Assembly: GCA_903813345.2 (NCBI GenBank) | Contig: CAIIXF020000005.1 | Location: forward strand, 16,061,375-16,125,374 | From: Owenia fusiformis | Lineage: Eukaryota > Annelida > Polychaeta > Sabellida > Oweniidae | Reading direction: 5' to 3' | Length of the DNA: 64,000 bases | Shown here: one piece after another, positions 1 through 10,435 of the stretch | How the letters are laid out: every line of letters starts with the position of its first letter | Position numbering within the stretch: position 1 is the first letter of the stretch | Position numbers and translations under genes: made by a program | Notes under the pieces: model-generated | What the model saw: only the letters and a program-made list of their open reading frames with translations | What the model was told of the DNA's origin: nothing | Databases searched by the model: none

Positions 1-3000
1 GCTGAACGTAAGTGAAAATAACGCACCGTTGGCCCGGCCCAGATTTGAGAGTCGAATACTTTTTCTTCAAGGTTAAGCCGTATCCCCTTCCTCAACCCAT
101 GAGAAAATATTACATGACCTTAAGATTACCATGGGATGTTGACATTTTGACAGTCAAGAACTAAACATGGGGTTTTGTACAGTCGGCGTAATTTGAAAAT
201 GTACAGGAAACATTGGACTCTTCACATTAATATTTCTCTATTAATTTGATTCTCCAGAACAATATAAAGAAGGGGGCATATAGACGTGAGTGTTATTAAT
301 TAAATTCCATGACATTTATCATAAATATTATTACTACTCAACATAATTTGACAATAAAATTAACCCGTTTCGGTCACGATTCACATTGACTTCTAATGTG
401 TTAAGATTTTCCCGCGAAAATCTGCCCTACTCTGACGTCAGAGATTTCAGATTTGCTAATTATAATATTCATGAGCTGACTTTGGGGAAAGGTGAATAGT
501 TGTACATTTATCTAAATGTATCATGCAAGTTATTCTCTATATTTGTATAGGATACACCCTCAAAATTAAGTGTTTTGACCAATTATGGGGTCTTGGGCTT
601 GCCTGTCTTCAAAATTTCAGATTTGTTGATGCTATGAATGCAATTTCAGCATCCTTTGGCTTATATGTGTCTCTGTGCATTTTGGGCTTAAAAGTAAATA
701 TGCCCATGAACAAACATAGCCAAATATGTATATTTGCAAAGGTATGCATAATTGATATGAAGAATATACTGCAAATTGTAGGCATATTGTTACCAAGGCC
801 AATGCCAGACTAGAGAAGATCAGTGCAAACTGCTATGGGGGAACACAGGACGAGTGGCAAACTCATTGTGTTACACTTACTATAATGTCAAAGGCTCACG
901 CAATGGGAACTGTGGGTTCAACTGGACCAGATCCTTATATAAACCGTGCCTTCGCAAGTAAGTTGAGCATTATTTTTGCAGTTTAAAATTTTATATTGCA
1001 ATTTAAGTTTTACAGTACGTGCAATTTGAGGCATTAACCTCACCTGGCTTATATGCCTCTTAACCAAAGTTTAATGTAAAATTTTACATTGTGCATACTA
1101 CAATTCAAATTTTAGTCATAATTGACAATATTTATGGGAAACTGGCCCCTGTTGTTGTTTTTGCTTGTGTTGTGTGTTATATGTATGAGAACTTCCAGGG
1201 ACGTCCACTGCGGATCTTTACATTGTGAACACCAGAATGAGAAGCTGATGTTTTGGACTGCGTCACTCACTGCACAACAAGGGCTCTTTACTGACAACAC
1301 TCTAGCACATGCTGGAGTTAAACATTCCTGCTATTCAGTGAACCTTGACACTGGGTTACAGAGCCCTGATTATGGGCTTGTCCAAAATGGTGCAAAATGT
1401 GGCCCTGCCCAGGTATAACACCTGCCTGTTGAGTTGGAATGATCTGCTGATGAAATGTATCATGAGAGTGCTTTGTTGACTGACCAGCCATTGTTATATA
1501 CCTGTAGTTAAATGCTCTAATATGATGAATACAGTAAAACCTATGTAGGTGGAACACCCTTTGTATTGGCTAAAATTCTTTCTCATAGACATGTTTCTTA
1601 CAGAGGTTTCATTCACATGTATTCCAATGGGATTTGATTCTTTGGAAAACTGTTCCATACAGAATAGATAGATGTTCCATCAGGGAGGTTCTACTGTATA
1701 ATAATGCTGTTTTATTCATTTTGTATTTTCCCCACCCTTGCATGTGTTTTTCAGCCCAGAAAAGTACAGTAAAATCTGTCTAAAGTGAACATAGCTGAAA
1801 GTGTTAACGTTAAGAGGTGTTCATACTAAATGGAAGCCAATGGAACATCAACAAATGATGTTTTCAGATTTTGAGGTGTTGAATTTAACATGGTGTTCAC
1901 TTAAACAGGTTTTACTGTATTGTAATGCTTCATTTCATGCCATGCTTATACTAATCTGATTTTTATAGGTACTCTGCAATATGTTTTTTCTCCATTGTTT
2001 ACAAAGGGGCATGCATTGTCTTACAAGATTTTCTTTATTGAATAGAGTTGTGACCACACCAAAAATCAAAACAGTTCCAGCTGTGGAAAAATGAAATTAA
2101 CCCAAATAATGAAATTTTGACATATTGATTGTCTCACTTGAATGTAACAAAAAGTCAAGATTCTTCTCCAAAATTATAATTTACCCCATTTCCATACATC
2201 CCCCAAGCCAAGAAATTAACTGCTGAAATGTGAACACAATACCTAATTTAAAGAAAACACCAGCGCAAATAAATAGGATCATAAGACAATGCATACCCAC
2301 CTTATGGCTTTGTTAATATAGAGTGTGAATTCACCAGACTCCAGTAGATATCATTATTATCCCCCAGTAGATATCACCGTTAATCCTAGCACCTTTTGAA
2401 ACTCTAACATGTTACCATTGCAGGGATGTTTTTTGTGGTATGCTCCATTGTAATCATGAAAATGAAAAACTAATGTATTGGATGGAATCGCTATCTCAGC
2501 ACATGGCCAACAGTGAGCTTAGTGCTAATGGGAAAGTTGTGGCCGTTTGCAAGGGTGCAGTTTTGGACACAGGGCTACAGTGGCCTGACCCTGGTATGGT
2601 ACCCACAGGGGCAATGTGTGGAGACGATCAGGTATATACTGAAAGTAGATGCGTACAATGAGTATTTAGGCCATGGTCTCTATGGTATTTAGGTGTATAA
2701 AGCACTTTGGTAAAAATGATATATTGGTGTTTGCTAACCACATATACATCACAGGTATTTTTTCAATTTTTTGCATTAATATTTTCAATTTTTTCTTTTC
2801 TTGTTTTTTAATACCATAGTTGTCATCAATTTTATTGTTTATTTGGTTCATCTTTTTGGATGATATGACATCGTTATTTAATCCCTCAGGATAAATCCAA
2901 TATTCAATCTGTCCCTTAAATATAATCTCTATTAACATTCAGTACAATTTTTTTGTTTAAATGTGTTTTTATGTCACCACCAAAAGTGGTGACATATTGT

Positions 3001-6000
3001 TATGGTCTCCGTTTTTTTATGTCACCACCAAAAGTGGTGACATATTGTTATGGTCTCCGTTTTTTTGCTACGGCGGTTGGTGGTTGGCGGTTGGCGGTTG
3101 GTGGTTGGAGGTTGGCGTCCGGCGTCTGTAACAATTTCTTACAACTTCCTATAACTTAACAAATACTGTTTAGACTGACTTCAATTTTTTTCTAAATCAT
3201 CTACATGTTCTCAGAAATTCAAATCTGACTTTAGATTTGACATTTGACCTTCAATGACCTTCTCAAGGTCAAAAAAGGTCGAAAAGGTCTGTTTTCAACT
3301 TGCTTCAAATTGACTAAATTTTTTTTTCAAAATCATCTACGTGTTCTCAGAAATTCAAATCTGACTTAAAATTTGACCTTCTCAAGGTCAAAAAAGGTCA
3401 AAAAGGTCTGTTTTCAACTTGCTTCAAATTGACTAAAAAAAATTTTCAAAATCATCTACGTGTTCTCAGAAATTCAAATCTGACTTTAGATTTGACTTTA
3501 GATTTGACATTTGACCTTCAAATCTGACTTTAGATTTGACATTTGACCTTCAATGACCTTCTCAAGGTCAAAAAAGGTCTAAAAGGTCTGTTTTCAACTT
3601 GCTTCAAATTGATTTGCTTCAAATCTGACTTAAGATTTGACATTTGACCTTCTCGAGGTCAAAAAAGGTCAAAAAGGTCTGTTTTCAACTTGCTTCAAAT
3701 TGACTAAAAAAATTTTCAAAATCATCTACGTGTTCTCAGAAATTCAAATCTGACTTTAGATTTGACTTAAGATTTGACATTTGACCTTCAATGACCTTCT
3801 CAAAGTCAAAAAAGGTCAAAAAGGTCTTTTTTCAACTTGCTTCAAATTGACTAAAAATTTTTTCAAAATCATCTACATGTTCTCAGAAATTCAAATCTGA
3901 CTTTAGATTTGACATTTGACCTTCAATGACCTTCTCAAAGTCAAAAAAGGTCAAAAAGGTCTTTTTTCAACTTGCTTCAAATTGACTAAATTTTTTTTTC
4001 AAAATCATCTACATGTTCTCAGAAATTCAAATCTGACTTTAGATTTGACATTTGACCTTCAATGACCTTCTCAATGTCAAAAAGGGTCAAAAAGGTATTT
4101 TTTCATCTTGCTTCAAATTGACTAAATTTTTTTTTCAAAATCATCTACATGTTCTCAGAAATTCAAATATGACTTTAGATTTGACATTTGACCTTCAATG
4201 ACCTTCTCAAGGTCAAAAAAGGTCAAAAAGGTCTTTTTCAACTTGCTTCAAATTGACTAATTTTTTTTCAAAATCATCTACATGTTCTCAGAAATTCAAA
4301 TCTGACTTTAGATTTTACATTTGACCTTCAATGACCTTCTCAAGGTCAAAAAAGGTCAAAAAGATCTGTTTTCTACTTGCTTCAAATTGACTAAATTCTT
4401 TTTTCAAAATCATCTACATGTTCTCAAAAGTTCAAATTTGACTTTACAAGTTCTCAGAAGTTCAAATCTGACTTTAGATTTGACCTTTGACCTTCAATGA
4501 CCTTCTCAAGGTCAAAAGGTATTTTCCAACTTGCTTTAAATTGACCAAATTGTTTTAGGTGGTGACATTTTGTCATGTTAATGCCTTGTTTGTGTATGAG
4601 GTCAACTTCAATGTAGATTTTACACAGCTTATATTTTTATGAGCATGCAATATTTATTTAATTATTTAAAGTTTAAGTGTTGCATGTTTGACTGATTTCT
4701 GCTTTCGTATTGATATATAACATACTTGCCAATCACATGCTTTTAGTTACAAATAGAGATATCAAAAATATCACCCGTTTCAAGTATATGTAAATGGTAC
4801 AAAGATTCTTCTCGTGTCCCATTTCGTATTTATAACAAAATAAAATCTTGGAAATGGAATAAAATTAATTTCAAACAGATTTTGAGGATTTAAATCTCCA
4901 CCTATTCAAAAATTAAGATCATCACCGAATAAGATTGAATGGTTAAAACTCTATTCTAACAGATGTTAAATCCTTTCTGATCTAGTACTACAAGTCAAGA
5001 TCCTAAAATTCCTTATTTTTTCTATGAACCTTTAAAAATGAAATCTCCATTCCCGGTTTATCAAAAGTTTCTTTTAAACAGTGTATTTAAGCTATTTCCT
5101 TAATGAGTTTTTCCCTTTGTTTCAGATGTGCTACAAGCAACAATGCAGGAACATCTCAAGTCTGGGCTTCTCGTCATGTCCAAATGGTTGCCATGGCAAT
5201 GGGGTAGGTATATCATGCAGTTGTCATAGAGACCTTGCACACATTGTAGTTTGCTCAATTAAGTTATGCCTACTATATAGGAGGTTCGGACAATTGTGAA
5301 TATTTTGGGGTTCATAGCTTAAGTGACCTCTAGACCTCTAACTAAAGAATTATTTCAAACTAAACATGGAGTAAATACTAGGCTATAAATTGACTGGATT
5401 TGGGGTAATGAATTACCAAGGTAACATTGTGATGTTGCTTTGACCTATGATTACAGTGCTGTGTGCTCACTTTTTCAGGTGTGTAACAGCAAAGGAAATT
5501 GTCACTGTAACAGAGGTTATGCCCCACCTAACTGTAACACCCCAGGAAATGGAGGTAGTGTGGAAAGTGGACCCATAGAGCTAATGCCAGGTATGTTAGA
5601 CTGGACGATGGAAAGTTGGCAAATCCCATTTAATAATTTTGTAATATTTCCAATATAACTTCGAGCCATTGTAAAATACAATGAGAATTGTATTCAATTA
5701 ATTACTTTAATGATTTTTGTAGATGTAGTTTCCCATTGCAAAACATGCCTTGGACCTTCCTATTTTCATGCAAAATATTATCTTCTGCACTTTGGGAAAG
5801 TATTATAGTGTTGAAGTACTTGTATCTTTTCATGTTAAATTAAAATGTCACCTGACTTCCAAAAAATTTCAAAAATATTTCACACTTCAATTGGAAAGAT
5901 CATGTATAGTTTATGATTTGAGCGTTTTTCACAAGACGGTAGTTTGAGTAGAGCAAAGGGGATGAGACATGCTTCCTTAACATACATTGATTGCCACACA

Positions 6001-9000
6001 TTGTTACAATATAACTTGCTTTCCAGCTAATAATGGACTTGTAGCAGGACTCCTAGTGTTTTTCCTGCTGATTCTTCCACTACTTGCAATCATCGGTTTC
6101 TGCTCCTACAGACATAGGAACAAACTAAAGACAATCTGGACTGAGCATTCCAAGACGAAATACATGTAAGTATGCTACTGGTGATTCTCGTTGTCGTGTA
6201 AATATATGAATGCTACTTTATGTACAGTACTGCTATACTGTTTTGTGATTAGGAACTTACCTGTATATTTGAGGCTTCTAACAGATGTATCTTTATTTTT
6301 TATTAACTGACAAAAATATCCTCATTTGTGAGACTTATTCAGATGCTATTTTATTAACTGACAATAGTATCCTCATTTGTGAGGCTTATTCAGACGCTAT
6401 TTTATTAACTGCCAAAAATATCCTCATTTGTGAGGCTTATTCGGATGCTATTTTATTAACTGAGAAAGAATATCCTCATTTGTGAGGCTTATTCAGATGC
6501 TATTTTATTAACTGACAAAAATATCCTCATTTGTGAGGCTTATTTGGATGCTATTTTATGCTTATTGATGAGAGATTTACAGCTGCTTTTTAACCAGTTT
6601 ATGTAGGTCCATTTGTATATACATTGTCATGTGAAACATGTTCCCTTTTATGTTTCTTTAAGTAATGGCTGACATTGGAAGAATTAGTTTTGCTTATATA
6701 AAAGTGACTTATTTTGCTTTTAATGTTTACTAAACATCAATATTTTGTTATATTTTTCAGTACATCAGTTCAGTTTATTTGTACAAACCAGTTTTGTGCG
6801 GATTGCTTTTTATTACTAAATTCAGATGCATTTTAGGCATTTTTGAATGCATCCTTCAACTATGTCCTTGACATTGTGTGATGAATTGATGGAAGATTTT
6901 GTTCATATCAGCTTTCCGTTGGTACCCTTTTTACTTTACTATAATGCTTTTTTGTAGTGACAATACTCCACCAAACCAAACAGTTGCAGGGTATGTTAAA
7001 AAATTGAAAATCGGCCTCTAGTGCTTGCCATGCAGGAGTTCCCTTACCACACCTGAGTGTAGACTTAAGCTACACAAATCATATTCAATAGAGCTTGCTT
7101 TAAAGTTGCAGTTAAACAAAATCACTTGATTGAATCAATTGATTTCTTTGACTAACAAACTGATGATTTTGGCATGATTATTTAATCAATCAGCTAATAT
7201 TAATCACTTAAACACTGTTCCTTATTATTGCATTTTGTTTGCGAAAGGATTTTGGGATGGGTTTATATTTAATGTACATGTTTGTTTGTCTGTTTATGTG
7301 TTTGAATCACAGATTGTGTGGGGATGAACAACCATTCACTTACATGACTTATCCTGCCATCTTTTATTTAGAAAATGTTAATCAGTGTGATTCGTGTTTT
7401 TCAAAGCTTTTCCAAGAGCTTTACATGTTGAAATTGTCTTGTCAACGGTGGTGCTAAACTTTATAGCTGAAATCTATATTTATATGATAAGTACATCTAC
7501 TTTTCTATTTCAAAAGTAATTCTTGTAGGGGTAATAGGTTTACTTTTCATGGAAAAGAGGTCTTGCTATATAGATTGATGAATAGATTGCAGTGGTTGTT
7601 TTGGTTCTGACTAGCCTAGTGTATCTTTTCTTTATATCGAGAACTGACGAAGGTTACTTTATTGATCAAATATTTCTATTTGAGTTAATATAAAATTATA
7701 TTTGCATGCAATTAGATCACTTTGTTGACATGCAGATTCTGGTTTGACCTTTAAATTGTAATCCTTAAAAGAGTTAATTGTTTTGATTACTTTTAACATT
7801 GTATCAATGGGATTAAGCCCAACCTTATTCAATACTTATTCAAAATCATTTTGATGTGAACACACATACACAACTGAAAATCAAAGTTTTCTGTAGATTA
7901 AAATGTCCTCTAATAAAAAATATAAGTCCTTAATAATCAAATAGCCAAATCTCCTGCAATCATTAATGAAAATCGGAATTTCAAAACTATCTAGCAAATC
8001 CCCTATTAAATAGCATGTCTACAATGCTGTTTAAGATCATGAGATCAAACAACCATTGAAGCCATTCCTCTATGAATACAGTTTACACTCTCAAACCCAA
8101 ATATCACTCTTAAGACATCCATGACATCTGGTTGGTGCTTTTATAGTAAGTGTTTAAAGACAGCGTAAATTCTGAATGGCTTCATGTCAGTGAAGGAGAG
8201 ACATATTCAATGTATGGATCTGATTCACTTACTGTATTATTGTACCAGTATGATACTCTTTGTTATGTTGATAAAAGTAATATACCATTTCAATGATGTA
8301 TTCCAGGCCAGCGAAGACTACAGATATACCGATGAAGAAGCCTTCGATTAAACAAGATCCACCTAAACGAAAGCCCATAGTGCGTAACCCATCTAAAGTA
8401 GTAGAAATCTCAAAGCCAATCTTCGAAAGCAGTACAAATAAAAACCCGGCAAATACCTTACCCCAGGGAGTGTCTCCCCCAGAGGCTACAAATGCCCACA
8501 AGCCTTCCAGACCAGCTCCCCTACGTCCTAAGGATGGTCAGCCTTTCATCTCTAACCCGGTTCCAACTCCAGAGACTATACGTACAGTTAGTAGGCAGAA
8601 TAGTACGGACACAAATAAGGTTCCTCCAAAAAGACCAGCCAGACCACCTAGTATAGATTCTGGAAATTATTATGAGAACACAAATGCTAAGAACACTAAT
8701 GGTAATGTTAAAGCAGCTAATGAGCTTGAGAAAAGTGCTAGTTTCACTGACCCCAAGCCACCACAATTACCAATGAAGCCTAAACGAACTGCTAGCTTTC
8801 AACAACCCAAGCCTACCAGGCCACCCCCCTCTGCACCTGCAGGAAAGACAGAACCTAACATCGCTTCAAGACCAAAACCTAATTGGACAAAAACACAACC
8901 AGAAAGCTCAAATGAGCTTGATAACTCTAACAACAGTGCACCAGACAATGACACTAACGAGCCTAGGGCTTTAACTGTATCTGAGCTAAAAAACAAATTT

Positions 9001-9117
9001 AATCAGGATGGCGCTCTTGGTAACAGGACACCAGTTCAACGTAGTGTAACAGTTAAACCAGATATTAAACCCAAACCTAGGATGCCCTCTGTAAACAGGA
9101 GTGAATCATTTGCATAG
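1..9117 (+). CDS. ADAM9/12/19-like (meltrin-type) metalloprotease-disintegrin, C-terminal part
   Basis: Type I membrane protein of the adamalysin family, which sheds ectodomains and binds adhesion partners. Seen exons: 1-7 (tail of an exon, donor GTAAGT at 8), 782-957, then either 1199-1412 or 2424-2631, then 5126-5203, 5479-5590, 6027-6165, 6958-6990 and 8307-9117 (TAG). Joined, they stay in frame to the stop: 522 codons with the first alternative exon, 520 with the second. Order of domains: end of disintegrin/cysteine-rich region (AYCYQGQCQTREDQC), alternative cysteine-rich exon (DVxCGxLHC), EGF-like domain (CPNGCHGNGVCNSKGNCHC, then APPNC), stalk, a transmembrane segment (GLVAGLLVFFLLILPLLAII), and a tail of about 300 residues rich in lysine and proline. 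SH3-ligand motifs in the tail include RPAPLRP and PQLPMK. The propeptide and HExxH protease domain are left of the window, so catalytic status cannot be judged. The EGF plus 'GGSVESGP' pattern and the SH3-binding tail favour the ADAM9/12/19 group; the exact orthologue is uncertain. Confidence 0.93.
8..781 (+). other. ADAM intron, partial
   Basis: Begins with a consensus donor GTAAGT at 8-13 and ends at the acceptor AG at 780-781. It is AT-rich. I see no exon, repeat or RNA gene inside it. The upstream bases 1-7 (G CTG AAC) read in phase 0 into the next exon as LN-AYCYQGQC, which matches the ADAM family and confirms that the window starts in an exon. Confidence 0.7.
1199..1412 (+). CDS. ADAM cysteine-rich exon, alternative copy 1
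   Basis: Acceptor CCAG at 1195-1198 and donor GTATAA at 1413. It is entered in phase 2 (the AA at 956-957 plus its first G make a Lys codon) and leaves in phase 0. The reading begins DVHCGSLHCEHQNEKLMFW and ends QNGAKCGPAQ. Four cysteines sit at positions matching the second copy. In ADAM crystal structures this stretch belongs to the cysteine-rich 'hand' with the hypervariable region, a proposed substrate or adhesion contact surface. This copy is 214 nt against 208 nt in copy 2. Confidence 0.88.
1531..1700. repeat. Palindromic MITE-like element, TACAGTAAAACCT family
   Basis: Ends are imperfect inverted repeats: TACAGTAAAACCTATG on the left, and on the right a run whose complement reads TACAGTAGAACCTCCC. 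It contains no coding sequence. It lies in the intron between the two alternative ADAM exons. Related ends occur at 1765-1920, 32978-33160, 37195-37285, 43310-43505 and 46460-46675. Confidence 0.6.
1765..1920. repeat. Palindromic MITE-like element, TACAGTAAAACCT family, second copy
   Basis: The left end reads TACAGTAAAATCTGTCTAAA and the complement of the right end reads TACAGTAAAACCTGTTTAAG, followed on both sides by a GTGAACA motif. The element is about 156 bp with no reading frame. It sits 65 bp from the previous copy, in the same inter-exon intron. Confidence 0.65.
2424..2631 (+). CDS. ADAM cysteine-rich exon, alternative copy 2
   Basis: Acceptor TTGCAG at 2418-2423 and donor GTATAT at 2632. 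Its phases are the same as copy 1 (in 2, out 0). The reading begins DVFCGMLHCNHENEKLMYW and ends PTGAMCGDDQ. The shared frame DVxCGxLHCxHxNEKLMxW, LDTGLQxPDxG and the last Cys show a tandem exon duplication; the middle third differs strongly. Splicing copy 1 to copy 2 would shift the frame and reach TAA after nine codons, so the two copies can only be used one at a time. Confidence 0.87.
2955..4590. mobile_element. GTGGTGACAT-family element with internal minisatellite
   Basis: The left part carries two tandem copies of a unit of about 48 bp containing the palindrome GTCACCACCAAAAGTGGTGAC, then a GGTTGGCGGTTGG-type stretch. The right edge reads TTAGGTGGTGACATTTTGTC at about 4553-4572. Between them lies the 135-bp tandem array listed separately. 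A short relative at 15640-15785 has the same left and right edges without the array, and an orphan right edge is at about 49861-49900. I read this as one transposable-element family whose interior expanded here. No transposase is visible. Confidence 0.5.
3180..4555. repeat. Tandem array, about 135-bp unit, about ten copies
   Basis: The anchor TTCTCAGAAATTCAAATCTG recurs at spacings of about 119-147 bp, mostly 133-136, with one gap of two units; the last copy is degenerate. Each unit holds TGACCTTCTCAAGGTCA followed by AAAAAGGTCAAAAAGGTC. Several units are shortened or internally duplicated (3481-3640). It lies in the ADAM intron 2632-5125 and is not coding. Confidence 0.85.
4591..5125 (+). 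other. Rest of ADAM intron before the EGF exons
   Basis: AT-rich sequence with no exon, repeat or RNA gene that I can identify. It ends at the acceptor TTTCAG (5120-5125). Confidence 0.5.
6292..6560. repeat. Tandem repeat, 51-bp unit, about five copies
   Basis: The motif TATTAACTGA recurs at 6301, 6352, 6403, 6454 and 6506, each followed by ATCCTCATTTGTGAGGCTTA. The array lies in the ADAM intron after the transmembrane exon (6166-6957). Because 51 is divisible by three it leaves chance reading frames open; these are not genes. Confidence 0.85.
6958..6990 (+). CDS. ADAM 33-nt microexon of the cytoplasmic tail
   Basis: Bounded by acceptor TTTTGTAG and donor GTATGT. It enters in phase 2 (AT from 6164-6165) and leaves in phase 2, reading I-DNTPPNQTVA-G. 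Skipping it keeps the frame, so it may be an optional cassette. The call rests on splice signals and phase only; it is too short for family comparison. Confidence 0.55.
6991..8306 (+). other. Last ADAM intron
   Basis: AT-rich sequence of about 1.3 kb between the microexon and the terminal exon. I see no repeat element or RNA gene with clear support. The acceptor is TTCCAG at 8301-8306. Confidence 0.5.
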
Positions 9118-9562
9118 TTTGTTGTGTTTAGCCCTTTGTAGCTTTTAGGAAGTGTTGTGGACTTCCACTCTTCCACTCGCAGTATGTGTTTTGCCCAATG
9201 CAAGCTATAGTGTATTTATAATATGAACATTTGACTATATAATCATGTACAAAATATTTAGTATTATTTTTATCGTGTACGATATGTAATTATATTTGTA
9301 AATATGTTAAAGTATGCATTATATATCTTCATTATCTGTATATACTTCTATTTTTAAACATTTCTGTAGGGGCTGGGTGATAATATGCAATTATTTTTTC
9401 GTGAAATTAAATTAACAGAGGTGTAGACCCCCTACCCATGTTTGTTAAAAATCCTATTGAATATTGTTACATTCTGACATTCACATATTTATATACTAGT
9501 ATGTGTTTTCTATTCTGAAACTCAGATAATTATACCTTCTTACGTAGTCTCAGGCCACATCT

Positions 9563-9853
9563 GCTTTGCAAAGAATGTAACATCCCTTGCAAAGAATGTA
9601 ACATGCCTTGCAAAGAATGTAACATGCCTTGCAAAGAATGTAACATACCTTGCAAAGAATGTAACATGCTTTTCAAAGATTGTAAAATACCTTGCAAAGA
9701 ATGTAACATGCCTTGTAGAGAATGTAACATGCCTTGCAAAGAATGTAACATGCTTTTCAAAGATTGTAAAATACCTTGCAAAGAATGTAACATGCCTTGC
9801 AGAGAATGTAACATGCCTTACAAAGAATGTATCATGCCTTGCAGAGAATGTAA
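9563..9853. repeat. Tandem repeat, 21-bp unit with 84-bp higher order
   Basis: About 14 copies of a unit resembling CTTGCAAAGAATGTAACATG. A variant unit TTTTCAAAGATTGTAAAATA recurs exactly 84 bp apart (9671 and 9755), so four-unit blocks were duplicated together. The period is a multiple of three, so reading frames stay open on both strands (Cys-rich on +); I do not call these genes. Confidence 0.9.
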
Positions 9854-10291
9854 CATCTATGTAATTAGTTTCACAAAAATAGTCACATTGGTATTTCACT
9901 CAGCCCCTAATACTTCACACATTCATTCTCATTTGCTTTTTGCAATGATTCTTCTCATCTCAAACATTGTCAAATGAGACTGCATTGCACCCAAACAATT
10001 AGTCATTTTTGATTATATATTGAGGTATTTATGTAGAATACTATAAATGAATGTATGTAGGACATTAATACATAGTTTAACATTGACTAATAATGTATGA
10101 GATTAGTTATACAGGGGGGCAACTCGAAATAGTAGTTGATCTACTAGACAAATAGTACTACGTACTCGATATTCTATAACACAAAGCATTACCTTCAAAG
10201 TGGTCACTGTTATCTCTTAGAGACATTAAATGCAGTGTAGAATAGGTGGCGCTGTCTACCATAGCACATTACGCAAAGCAGATACAAATTC

Positions 10292-10435
10292 AAGTACTGT
10301 ACTCCCGGTAATTTTCGCGCATTGCTATATTTCGCGCTTTTCGCGAGTTTTGGAAAATTCACCTAATATAATAGCCACAAAATTCCAACACAGCGAAATA
10401 TAATAGCATCAAATATTAGTAGGAGTACTGTACTC
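10292..10435. repeat. MITE-like inverted-repeat element
   Basis: GTACTGTACTCC near the left end is matched by GGAGTACTGTAC near the right. The inside has TTTCGCGC and AGCGAAATATAATAGC in opposing orientation. It is about 144 bp and contains no reading frame. Confidence 0.45.

Noticed and set aside
8229-8996. Frames on the - strand opposite the last ADAM exon
   Set aside because: They are antisense shadows of the proline-rich tail, which has the splice site, phase and stop of a real exon.
9603-9977. Cys-rich CKECN repeat protein on the + strand and repeat proteins on the - strand
   Set aside because: They come from a 21-bp tandem repeat whose period keeps all frames open; no start context, splice or family support.
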